Assembly (NCBI GenBank): GCA_011800805.1
Contig: MPNW01000121.1
Location: 308,066 to 372,065, forward strand
Source of the DNA: Hirudo medicinalis
Taxonomy: Eukaryota > Annelida > Clitellata > Hirudinida > Hirudinidae
Direction: 5' to 3'
DNA length: 64,000 nt
In this document: positions 40,601 to 49,689 of the stretch, piece after piece
Layout of the letters: every line of letters begins with the position of its first letter
Position numbering within the stretch: the stretch's first letter is position 1
The notes under the pieces: model-generated
What the model was told of the DNA's origin: nothing
The model's database searches: none
Seen by the model: only the letters and a program-made list of their open reading frames with translations
Position numbers and translations under genes: made by a program

Positions 40601-41479
40601 TTTTGGATTGTCAACAAATCGTGCTTACTTGTGACACGACCTGCAATGTTCTTCGTGGACCAATTCATTCTCCTTAAAAAGTACTTCCCTAGCAGCATTT
40701 GTGCAAATAAATAAATCAATGAGTGACTGAAGAAGAATTAACTTCTGCTCAACGGAGAGGCTGTAGTAGTGATGTGCGTTGCGGTAGCACGTCAATCCCT
40801 TCATAGAAATGCTCTCCAGGTACATGCATACGTTTTCATACCAAGTCACATCATCCATGCAATAAAACGAGATGGACACGCTGTCTTTGCAGTCTCTGGT
40901 CGTCAAGACTATGCCATTCTGTTCGTCCTCTTTGAGAATGCATTTCAATAATGACATGTGACATTCGGCCAATAATTTTGTATTTTCTTTCACGCAAAGT
41001 GCAGCGCAAAAATTTTCAAATCTGAATGTTGTCAGTCTCAAAACACTTGAAAACTGGTACAAGACTTCATAAATACCAACAGCAGACCAAAGATTTTGCA
41101 AACTTATCAGTAAATCTGATGCACTAAGAGGCAATTCTAAGAATTCATATTGGTCGTAATCTGGTGGTTGCACAAAAATAATTGATGCACCAGAAAAAGA
41201 TTTTCTTTTGGCATCAGACTTATGGGAGACTCTAAGATCATAATCGGGATCACTTGAATTGTCATCGCTGACATCACTCAATGCGTCTGTAATTTCGCTC
41301 CTACATTCGTCTGTTAAATCATCTATGTCACATTGTCTTCCATCAATGGCTTTGTTAAGGGCATCTGATTTTGTGGTTAATCGATTGCTTCCTCTATTCT
41401 TTGACCGCAACTTTCGATCAGAAAAATTGCTATCATTGCTATTGCATGAAAAGTCTTCAAATTTTTGTTTTTTTCTCAT
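31605..41479 (-). CDS. BPTF: Nucleosome-remodelling factor subunit BPTF / NURF301
   Basis: Largest subunit of the ISWI-containing NURF complex; it reads histone marks through PHD fingers and a bromodomain. First exon 40629-41479: acidic N-terminus, then a DDT domain (LRLTTFRFENFCAAL). The first PHD exon (about 40030-40208) has GNLLCCESCPAMYHLSCI. Next come PLGFDRHGRKYWHLVRRI (39850-39976), 39380-39560, KKRHLSYKFSLTPAAEFNW (38091-38343), HANWSLHCSKWLKA (37740-37925), LHRMTAIELEEGKK (37300-37448) and the long exon 35990-37225 (WKQRGEEYRVSGLHSWYWVS, LARRSGVMEVPGFNYPSSG, CIRWDDM). Serine/proline-rich exons (33838-35870) and two C-terminal PHD fingers (32914-33640) follow. The bromodomain end is EEKLLIRNYKTIEEFVEDFE (31605-31797). 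It is shorter than vertebrate BPTF, mainly in the middle. The donor after the first PHD and the first half of the bromodomain could not be placed. Confidence 0.93.
32055..32734. mobile_element. Non-autonomous hAT element (MITE) with intact target duplication
   Basis: Termini CAGTGGTTCCCAAGC (left) and, inverted, CAGAGGTTCCCAAAC (right) are typical hAT ends of the 'CAGTGGTTCCCAA' kind, and the subterminal GGGCCACA appears on both sides. It is flanked by a perfect 8-bp duplication, ATCTATAT at 32047-32054 and 32735-32742, the hAT signature. The 680-bp body has no transposase frame. It lies in the BPTF intron between the last PHD exon and the bromodomain exon, and it interrupts an older SINE. 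Confidence 0.87.
32222..32332 (+). repeat. SINE-like repeat, family B, nested in the hAT element
   Basis: It starts GCAGGTTGCGTTCTTGCATG and ends GGGGCGCTATATAAATGGT. The minus strand of 60836-60965 contains the same order: GGTTGCGTTCCTACATACGG, then GCCTGCCC, then GAGCGCTATATAAATGGTT. It may be an insertion into the hAT element or part of it; the other copies lie outside any hAT element. Confidence 0.55.
32914..33640 (-). other. BPTF tandem C-terminal PHD fingers
   Basis: Three exons encode two near-duplicate fingers: LHCLCRTPYDNTK (about 33531-33640), then FYIGCNNCGGWYHGGCVG with YICELCRQQPSNQLHCLCRT (33225-33395), then FYIGCDECFGWFHGECVG with FKCPTC (32914-33110). The second-finger aromatic residues that bind trimethyl-lysine (Y/W positions) are present. 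Drosophila NURF301 also has two such fingers, vertebrate BPTF one, so this follows the invertebrate arrangement. Confidence 0.85.
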
Positions 41480-41682
41480 GACATTAATTCATAAAAGAGA
41501 TTAAACACGAAACCATCCCAAACGCGAGCGAAAACTAGAACAATAACAATAACATAAATATACAATATAAATTTTATTTAACTTGTAAATTTAATATTTA
41601 ATAAAAATTTAGAATGATTTTAATGAAAAGGTATTTAAAAGCAATAAAACATGATTTATAAAAAATGTAATTCCAAAGAACG
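41480..41682. promoter_or_regulatory. Head-to-head promoter region of BPTF and TXNDC15
   Basis: Only about 200 bp separate the BPTF start codon (minus) from the proposed TXNDC15 start (plus). The stretch is very AT-rich, with no CpG-like or recognised core motif. A shared bidirectional promoter is inferred from the arrangement only. Confidence 0.4.
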
Positions 41683-43087
41683 CATGTTATTATTTGTATA
41701 TTTGGTTAGTTGTCGGATAAGACTTGTATGTTGTGGCGATGTATTTCATGGGATCAGAATTTTTTTTATTAATTGTCATATCATTTGCAGGTTTGAATTA
41801 CATAATATGTTGAAATGCATTAACTTTCTCTATGTTTTGATATGCCTTTAGTATTGCTATAAAAACTTTAATACTTTTAATACAAATTTGTGTATTGTAT
41901 AATATTTTTGTGTGTAATGGTTACTTTTGATGCACAGCTACCACTGCTGAGGATGACAGCCATGAATCACCCACTAAGTCTAATACTGCATTACCATTTT
42001 CATTCTGGGATAAATTACCATTCCTTACTAAAGAATTTTCTTCCTATGAGCCAATCCCACATGATGAGAGATTTTTAAAAGAACTTGTCTTTAATGATAA
42101 AGAAATCTGCCCCAAACCATCGTTTGAAGAAATCATTTTTAACAAGAAATGTTTCACCTTTCAACCAAGTTTGAGGTCGTATTATTTGATCTTTTTTAAT
42201 TCATGAAAAAAAAATTGATTTTCAAGTATTTGTGGACACATTTTTTCATTTAACATAAATATCATGATTATAAATTATCATTATTATGATTAAACAAAAA
42301 TTAATTTTCCAGTGGGAAAGATACCCCTTTATTCACCCAAACGATGTCCAGAAAATTGTATTGCAACCCAATTCTTCGAAACATTTCCGAACCATCGAGC
42401 GTGAAAATACTAAACAGCACAGACCTTTTGGAACTTCTAGGAAAGAATGGATCAAATTCAAATCATTGCACAGTGGTGCTATTTTATGCTATTTGGTGTG
42501 TTTTCAGCATGAGGATGGCACCAGCCTACAATGCACTTGCAAGAGCCTTCCCGATGCTGGATGTTGTGGCAATAGATGCTTACAACTTTGGACAGTTGGT
42601 TTTAATTGCGGTTTAGACTGCTTTATTTACAACTTTAAAGCTAATTATTAAAAACTATTGATTTATTCTAGGCTAAATTCCAGATTTGGCTCGTTATCGG
42701 TTCCGACCGTGATGGTGTTTCACAATGGTAAAGCCATTTCAAAGTTTAATGGCACTCAGAGAACATTGGAAAGTTTTCATGTATACGTCACCAATATTAC
42801 AGGTTCTATTTATGGAATGCATTCATTAATTTTAAATGTAATGCTTGCATTTATCCATTGTAGGGATGAAACCACTTTCATCTGTCTCCATTCAAGATTC
42901 TGATTATGAGGGTCCTTTACCCTCTCAACTCAGTCAGGATGTCGACTATGCTCTGTGGTTGTCATGGATTTTCATAATCGTCTGCATTCTTGGTTCCATT
43001 ATTAAATCTGAGAAAGGAATTCAGTTTTATGCAGCTCTAAAAGACTTACTGACGCACCAGGCAGGTGTGCCACACCACATTGATTGA
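41683..43087 (+). CDS. TXNDC15: Thioredoxin domain-containing protein 15
   Basis: Membrane-anchored thioredoxin-fold protein of the ER, needed for ciliogenesis in vertebrates. Well-supported exons: 41938-42175 (acidic, THAEDD-like start, ends CFTFQPSL), 42313-42594, 42672-42802 and 42864-43087, with phases that join in frame. The thioredoxin core reads CTVVLFYAIWCVFSMRMAPA then LARAFPMLDVVAIDAYNF, and continues in the next exon with RFGSLSVPTVMVFHNGKA, FNGTQRTLESF and VYVTNITG. These match the family closely, including cis-proline VPT. A single C-terminal membrane segment follows (ALWLSWIFIIVCILGSII). The first exon, with signal-like MLLFVYLVSCR starting at 41683, is a proposal. Only the first cysteine of a CxxC remains (WCVFS), as in vertebrate TXNDC15. 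Polyadenylation signals near 43186 and 43203. Confidence 0.9.
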
Positions 43088-43199
43088 CGGCGACGTGCTC
43101 GTCGTCATTCATCGATCGTTCCAAGTTTTGAAGCTGCTCCTTGAATGTTTTGTTGATATCTTAATGTGTTGCATATTTATTATATTAATAAAGTTTTGT

Positions 43200-44150
43200 A
43201 AATAAAGCATCTTATTGTAATATTAGGCGAATTATCAAATTATTGCTTTGAAATGTGTTGGTGTTGTGAGATTACTATTACCTTTAAATAGATCAGATAC
43301 TATGGTTACAAGCAGGTAGTTACTGCATCTTCCAAGGTTATACTCAGAAAATACTTCAATACATAAAAGTCAAAAGCGTTTGGTGAAATGAATGCTGCTC
43401 CCCTGGATTACACAGCGTTTCCGACTAGAGAAACTGAATCTTTGCAACTGCCGGGAAGGCGGGTGCCGTCGAGATATAACCAATGACGATACCGTATACA
43501 TATATGGTTCTAATTACGGAAAATTGTGTGCTACATTTATGATGGTTCCTTGTCAGTACTTAGTTAAATCTTTGAGCATATTGTTGACATTCATTCCCAA
43601 TTAAATTTCCAAAGGATTGATCTAAGTATTTCCAAAAAAGACCTTTTGTTAATTATCGATTCCACGCTAGTTATACTGTATTCCAAATAACATTAAATCT
43701 TCATTTAGTTTTATAGTGACGTCAATTTTTATCTTTATATTTGATAAAGAATTCTTGTTTATATCCTTCTCCATTTCTTAAGTTTGTGAACTTGTGTTCA
43801 CGATTATCAGCATTCCAATTACATAGAATTCATATCAGTATTGAAGAGTAACTGCCATTTCAATTAAATTAATAGATGGATTAAAGCTTCATAGAATTTT
43901 TTTATAGCTTTGGTGTTTTATTAACGGCCTTATTGATAATAACTGACTCATCATTTATCACTCATACGAGTGAATTTAGTGGATCCATAAAATGCTCCCT
44001 TCCATTTATAAATTCTAAAATATGTGTCACAAGCTAGAGACAAACTTTGACAAACATATACGATTTATGAACTTGGCCAAACTCAATATGGTTTCAAAGA
44101 TGGCGCCACATGTACATGAAGACGATAATATATGTTATTCAATTAAATTT
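43200..44150. other. Intergenic, nothing recognised
   Basis: AT-rich sequence downstream of TXNDC15. Frames are short and show no family resemblance on either strand. Confidence 0.4.
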
Positions 44151-44189
44151 CAGGCTTTATAAAATCTTTAATGTGTACAACTAATGGGA

Positions 44190-45115
44190 GAACTTGAGTT
44201 TGAATTTGTGGCTGATTCTAAAATTCTATCGAAGTTCTTGCCAACGCAGTATCTACGTAACGTCCAACCTCTCTAAGAATACTACTGCACTTCTCACCAT
44301 ATCAGAACTCAGCTTATCAAAAATTATTCCATCAGTACGTCATCTGCAATGTCAAGATCGCTTGGAAGCTCTTGGTCACCAATCTTGGTCATCCTCATGA
44401 TTTAACTTTGACTGCTTATTGATTTAAAAATTCCCAAATTCATCGTGTTGGATCTGACAAAGGAGGGTTTACATTTTGGAATGGATCGGAGTGCGTAAGG
44501 ATTTAATGGTGATGGCTTTGCAAAGAATTTATTAAATAAGTAAGGAATCTGTCACGATATGCCACTCCCTTGTTATCCAGTTCAAGAGATAGAGAACTTC
44601 TAGAATATATTGCACTTAAGTACGTCTAATCCTTTAATAATGCTGCCCCACTCTGGAGCCCTCACAATAACCAAGATCGAACCCCAATTAGAAGTTTGGC
44701 ATGTATGAGCAACTCTTTCGACTTGGGATTCTTGAACATCGATTCATTTGTGTGTTTCCTAAAAAATAGTTCACGGTTTTGCCCATTGTACCATTGCAGA
44801 CTATTTCATGTCGTCGAGAACCAGCGTTCTCCAGTGACAGGCATGGGCATCCAGAGAAGTTTTTGTAGGGGTGAGCAAAGTTATTAAATTCAATTTTTGA
44901 TGACTAAAAGAGGATGCTGAAGGTATATATACAATAAGACCAGTCTCATGAACTATAAACGCAACCAAATACTTTTTCAGCAATAGAATAGTCGGCGTCT
45001 GGAACTCATTACCAGACGACATTGTAACCTTCACCATCTTCTCCAGGTTCCTGTGTCAATAAACTCGACCTCTCTAAATTCCTCACTGTTGCCAATTGAA
45101 TCTTTTTAAAAAATA
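44190..45115 (+). mobile_element. Degraded CR1-like LINE tail, interrupted
   Basis: Two pieces of a reverse transcriptase C-terminus in the right order: KIIPSVRHLQCQDRLEALG (44317-44385) and TKYFFSNRIVGVWNSLPDD followed by IVTFTIFSRF (44955-45050). The second matches the 19230-19330 element (TKYFF.N, WNSL, IV, SRF.C, IN, DL, FL). The 570 bp between them exceeds the expected spacing, so unrelated DNA is probably inserted. Not active. Confidence 0.75.
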
Positions 45116-45396
45116 TTCTTATTTTATTATTATTATTTTCTTATTTTGTGATTTTTTTTAATTTTTTACTTTTCTCCAACCACCTCTCAATACTAATGGA
45201 TTTTGTTTTTCACAACAAATGTTGATATTTTTAGAATAAAGTAGTTTTCAAATAAAAAGAAATCCATTAAAATTTGTTCATCTTTTATTATATATTAAAA
45301 TTATCTTAATTACGTAATGACTCTCATCAATATGGATTGTTAGATTTAGAAATGGGCAATCTTGTTGAGCATTGGAGCACAAACAGGAACAAAAAA

Positions 45397-45822
45397 TTAT
45401 TCTTCCACGTTTGTCTTTGCACCACACCTGATTCTCGATAAATTTTCCATGCTCCGCGATCTCATTCTCTTCAACGAATTTGAAAATCGATCCTTCACAG
45501 AAGGCACTTCATCGACGTGTAATGATTGCATTGAGTTGTGAAATGTTTTGAGTATCATCTTGCCCGACATTGTGCCCTTTCGCCTGTTGCTTTCATAGAG
45601 TACCCAAGATCTCTCCCCCTTGGAGCGTTTGCTCAAGTCTGCCCAGGTGTATTCAAAAAACATGAGGGAATACATTGTATTTCTGAGCATGCACTGCTTA
45701 GACAAGGGCAAATCTTGGTTTGACATCTTTTTGTTCGTGGTTTTGATGAGGTTATTGATAAACTTTGATGACTTTTCAAAGTTTTTCTTGTCGAATGAAG
45801 CTTTGTTTCTCTTATTAAACAT
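45397..45822 (-). CDS. Orphan small protein, family copy 1
   Basis: Single-exon frame of 141 residues starting MFNKRNKASFDKKNFEKSSK and ending TNVEE. It has no signal peptide or membrane span and is strongly basic. It aligns almost without gaps to the 47311-47832 protein: F.K..F.K at the start, L..TT..KM, then C.L.NT..SL...E, and again at the C-terminus (D.FS.SL). The ATG at 45820-45822 is chosen because it aligns with the ATG of the other copies; an upstream in-frame TTG extends the frame. I do not recognise the family. Conservation of both ends across diverged copies argues for real coding. Confidence 0.5.
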   Translation of the reverse strand: MFNKRNKASFDKKNFEKSSKFINNLIKTTNKKMSNQDLPLSKQCMLRNTMYSLMFFEYTWADLSKRSKGERSWVLYESNRRKGTMSGKMILKTFHNSMQSLHVDEVPSVKDRFSNSLKRMRSRSMENLSRIRCGAKTNVEE

Positions 45823-46489
45823 TTTCAGTATATAGTATGGGTTCAATGATAAGTCCCAGTTAATTTATTTAGACGGTGGTTTTTGCTTCGACGAATAAAA
45901 AAAAGATCCTAAATATTAATAAATAATTAATTAAATATTTTTAATTATTTTTTTTATAGATTTTCAATACTAATCAGTTGAAGTAATTAATTTAAAATAA
46001 AAAATTAATTTAATGTTGGCTCTTTCGTATTTAACTCAACTTCATAAGCAACAGAAACTTAACTTTATTTCGACTTTATTATTTGATATAAATATTTGGA
46101 CAGTGCGACAATTACTAATTCAAACGTGCCATACGAGAACCGAGAACTGTGAAAACTCCTTGTATTCCATACCTGTACAGTACATCCCAGAACTGTACTG
46201 CGCGTCACAACACTTCCACCCCAGACAAAAAGCCATGCAAAGCTTTTTGGCGTAATCGCTCCGATCTTCTAGGAAGTGTCACCGGCTCCTCCTGAAGAGG
46301 ATCAGGATCTTTGTCCTCTGGGCCTGCCTCTGGGTCTTACCTGGACCGATGTTTGCAAAATTGAATTCTTCTTAATTGAATGTGAGGTAAGACAGGGACC
46401 TGGTCTTCCTTCATCCCATAACGCGGCCTCAACTATTCCATGTGCCTTATCCAAATAGAACCATTTGGCCCCCAACACTCGGACAACTA

Positions 46490-47165
46490 CTGCAGGGAGT
46501 AATCCAATCTATCTGGACACTAGATTTTTAACTGGACCGCTGCTAGACGTAACAAGGCCTTGCTTGTTCCAAATTGTGTAGTTGATCTTCTGCTTGGCAC
46601 ATGACGAACATTATCTGGCAGTACTCTGGGCCATCATCCCTTTAAACATCGAACCACTATAGAAATTACTTGATCTTTACGCATTTCTTTTGTCAAAACC
46701 TGGGAATCGGTACGTCGAATTTGCTGGCTGATGGCGTTGATGATGCACACGATTACATCACGTGCCTCACCTTCACGGACGTCAAACGATCGTTGGGGTT
46801 GGCATGTTGGTCAAAGCCTCAACTCCTTTTCCATTTTAACTTCATCCTTCGAAATACATAGACATAGATATTCAATTGAATCTTTTGCAAAAATGCAATT
46901 CTTCATATTACATCTCAGGCCATTTTCACGTAATAGTTGCAATAGTGCTTTCAAGTTTTGTAAATGTTCACTGGAATTTGCTCCATCCACAAGAATATTC
47001 ATTTAAATAAATTGCTACTCCCTGCAGATCAAAATATTAGCTTGTCCATGATCTCTTGAAAGTAACTCGGGGATGAAATGGTACCAAAGGGAATTCTAGT
47101 TTGCGACTGAACTATCTCTGGCGCAAGTTCATTCTTAAGGTGTTTCATTACTAGGGAACAAATTA
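46490..47165 (-). mobile_element. Ty3/Gypsy-type LTR retrotransposon remnant (reverse transcriptase)
   Basis: Minus-strand reading gives KHLKNELAPEIVQSQTRIPF (region of the FG...P..F motif), then PSYFQEIMDKLIF. After a frameshift it gives GVAIYLN, then ILVDGANSSEHLQNLKALLQ and LLRENGLRCNMKNCIFAKDS with IEYLCLCIS (46811-47002). This is the palm-to-thumb part of Gypsy reverse transcriptase (YLDDILV...EHL..L..VL..L...GL.....KC.F...EYLG). The YxDD site is destroyed. Fragmentary frames continue to about 46490. No LTRs were seen. Confidence 0.78.
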
Positions 47166-47310
47166 TTTGTTACATATTTTATTACATAACCATTAACTAC
47201 TCAATTAATAAAATTAGATATTAACAAAAGAAACAAATCACAAAATGCAGTAGGAAGCCATTCCATTGTTTCACGAGGAAATTCACGCCTCGATCTTCTT
47301 ATTCGCATGG

Positions 47311-47832
47311 TCACATGGTCTGCCATTTACTTTTCCTCAAGGACTCAGAAAACGAATCATTCAACCTGGGAAACTTCTTCTTGGGTCCTGAGGACGAGGA
47401 ATCGCCACCTGATCTCTTTCTCTTCAATGCATTCGAAGTTCCAATGTTTCCTAAGAATTTTTCTTCAGCCCCGCCGTCTTCATTCTTCTCATTCTCATTA
47501 GATGATGATGATGATGAGGATTCATCTGATGAACCCATGGAATTGTCCAACTCTCTGTTCACATCACTACTTGCCGTGGATAAGTTTCTCTTGCCACTTT
47601 CTTGAGTTGACCAGTCCATCACTTGTTCGGAAGTGTTTATGGCTTCCGTTAAGATGGATTCACTCGACAACAACGACACAAGCGTGTTGTTGAGCAAACA
47701 CATCCTATGCAGCGTTAATTTCCTGTTGGACACCATTTTGAAGACAGTGGTTTGTTTCAGATCCCTGACGTACTGTAAAGTTTTGTCAAAGTCGTTTTTT
47801 GTGAAAGGCAAATTTTCATATTTTGTAGACAT
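47311..47832 (-). CDS. Orphan small nuclear-type protein, family copy 2
   Basis: Single-exon frame of 173 residues from the ATG at 47830-47832 (STKYENLPFTKNDFDK...). The first 70 residues are a conserved helical segment shared with copies 1 and 3. The middle is an acidic serine run (SSDESSSSSSSNENEK), followed by KRKRSGG and GPKKKFPRL, which look like nuclear localisation signals, and a conserved tail LNDSFSESLRKSK. The family is not recognised and function is unknown. The basic and serine-rich tail suggests a nuclear or chromatin role, an inference only. Confidence 0.5.
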   Translation of the reverse strand: MSTKYENLPFTKNDFDKTLQYVRDLKQTTVFKMVSNRKLTLHRMCLLNNTLVSLLSSESILTEAINTSEQVMDWSTQESGKRNLSTASSDVNRELDNSMGSSDESSSSSSSNENEKNEDGGAEEKFLGNIGTSNALKRKRSGGDSSSSGPKKKFPRLNDSFSESLRKSKWQTM

Positions 47833-48025
47833 TTTCAATTCTCACAAATTCGATTTGCTAGGTTCAAAATTCGATAGTATGATGTCAATTCGGATGGTTT
47901 GCTGTTAAATAAATGATTTGTCTGCAATTTTTTGTTTCGAGGTACACCGTTCTTTGTTAACAAAGACCATAAATATTTGCGGTAATAAAAATTATAATAA
48001 AATATCATCTACAAGGTAATAAAAN

Positions 48026-48053
48026 TAATAATAATAATAATAATAATAATAAC

Positions 48054-48092
<39 letters not shown>

Positions 48093-48105
48093 CAATAATA
48101 AAAAA
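48026..48105. repeat. AAT microsatellite beside an assembly N
   Basis: A run of AAT/AAC units directly after the N at 48025. It separates the two copies of the segmental duplication together with the LINE scrap that follows. Confidence 0.9.
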
Positions 48106-48379
48106 TCATCCTTATTATTGCAGCAATTGTTTTCAAAACATAAGTTTTGTTATCACGGAGAACGTAATTTCACCCGTCACTTGCAGTAAACCATAAATAT
48201 AAATAATTTGTTGGAATAAATTTAATTTAATTGTTTAAATAACTTTAAATTTATTTATTTAAATAAATTAAAAAAAGAAAGAATTGAAAGCGAAAAACAC
48301 TGAGACAATAGAATAAAATCTGTACAATGATAGAGATATTGAACCTCCTCATCTAGTAATCACAGCACGTAATAATAAT

Positions 48380-48530
48380 GTACAATGCGCCTTTTGCATA
48401 GCTTCTCTTATGCCTCTCCTGCTGTCTGGAACGCATTAATCCCTCTTAAGAGCTCAACCATCCCTGGAGCTCTTCAAACATCACCTGAAGACCCACCTCT
48501 TCAGGACACCAACATGAAGCTAATGAAGAC
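48380..48530 (+). mobile_element. LINE ORF2 C-terminal scrap
   Basis: The frame RLLHSFSYASPAVWNALIPL followed by SSTIPGALQTSPEDPPLQ resembles the last segment of CR1/RTE-like reverse transcriptases (RSFSYAAP.VWN.LP..LR...S...FK..LKT.LF). It lies between the two copies of the duplicated orphan gene. Confidence 0.65.
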
Positions 48531-48659
48531 ACAAGGCATCTCTGACGCTATGCAAATGATACATTATAAATTAACTATTATTATTATCTCCTGAAAAGGA
48601 TGACTTCACTATGAAGTCTCTAATTTGAATTGAACCTAAAAAGTTGGAACATCATGTCC

Positions 48660-48899
48660 TTAAATGAACATCAACTTGCTAATTGATGATTCATCTGATG
48701 ATTCTTTTTCTTCTGCTAAGGTGGATTCACTCGACAACAACGACACAAGCATGTTGTTGAGCAAGCACATCCTATGCAGCGTTAATTTCCTGTTGGACAC
48801 CATTTTGAAAACAGTGGTTTGTTTCAGATCCCTGACGTACTGTAAAGTTTTGTCAAAGTCGTTTTTTGTGAAAGGCAAATTTTCATATTTTGTAGACAT
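48660..48899 (-). pseudogene. Orphan family copy 3, truncated
   Basis: The first 60 residues are nearly identical to copy 2 (one or two changes), then an internal loss jumps from SLLSSESTLAEE to SSDESS and a new short end ISKLMFI. The nuclear-signal tail is gone. DNA upstream of the ATG (48900-49091) is also nearly identical to that of copy 2, so this is a recent segmental duplicate with a 3' deletion. It may still make an 80-residue protein. Confidence 0.5.
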
Positions 48900-49379
48900 T
48901 TTCAATTCTCACAAATTAGATTTGCTAGGTTCAAAATTAGATAGAATGATGTCAATTCGGATGTTTTGCTGTTAAATAAATGATTTGTCTGCAATTTTTT
49001 GTTTCGAGGTACACCGTTCTTTGTTAACAAAGACCATAAATATTTGCGGTAATAAAAATTATAATAAAATATCATCTACAAGGTAATAAAANACAAGGTA
49101 ATAAAATATTTAATATTTAATTTTTAAAACTGCTCAAACTACTTTATAAACGTTATGTTAAATATAAAAAATACATTTTACACAATTGTTACACCTTTAA
49201 AAGAATTCCACCAATTAACTGTAATCGTATTTTCAAATTAAACATAAATTTATTGTGGCTGTCCATATTAATGATTAATTTATTTCATGTCGATTAAATT
49301 TCTATTAATTCCTTTTATTACTTACTGAATTAATGTCGATATTGAGTTGCACCGGAAATTTTAATTTTCTATTGTCAAA

Positions 49380-49680
49380 AATGGCCAACTCTAAGACCAA
49401 AGATTACAAACCGGTTAATGGTAAAGTTAGTGCCAAGCTCCAAACTGATATTACAAACAGTATTGCCCATTGGATTGTCAGTGGTGGTCGACCAACATCC
49501 ATCGTTAATGATTCTGGTCTTCAACAGGTGATAAGCGTCGAATTTTAGAATATGAATGCAAGTTGCCACCAGACAAAATATGGACAGTATTATTGATAGA
49601 ATGATTCAAGAGGAAAGTCTTGATTTGAAAATGAATGTCAACGGAGCCCGTGCAAGTGCAATTACGAGTGAATTTTAAAT
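49380..49680 (+). mobile_element. hAT / BED-type transposase fragment
   Basis: The frame KVSAKLQTDITNSIAHWIVS, then GGRPTSIVNDSGLQQVIS, followed in other frames by EYECKLPPDKIW, looks like the segment after the BED finger of hAT transposases (...I..WI....RPfSiVed.GF..L......YklPSR.t). Frames are broken after about 200 bp and no termini were found. Confidence 0.55.
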
Positions 49681-49689
49681 AAATAGAGT

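Larger units (their letters stand above)
47640..49091. repeat. Segmental duplication of about 375 bp (two copies)
   Basis: Segment 47650-48024 recurs as 48717-49091, nearly identical, covering the 5' end and promoter of the orphan gene. Both copies end with ACAAGGTAATAAAA and then an N (48025 and 49092). After the second N, ACAAGGTAATAAAA is repeated once more, which looks like overlapping contig ends. Confidence 0.85.

Noticed and set aside
47315..47908. Plus-strand frames of 63-96 codons
   Set aside because: They are antisense to orphan copy 2, which has a paralogue supporting the minus-strand reading.
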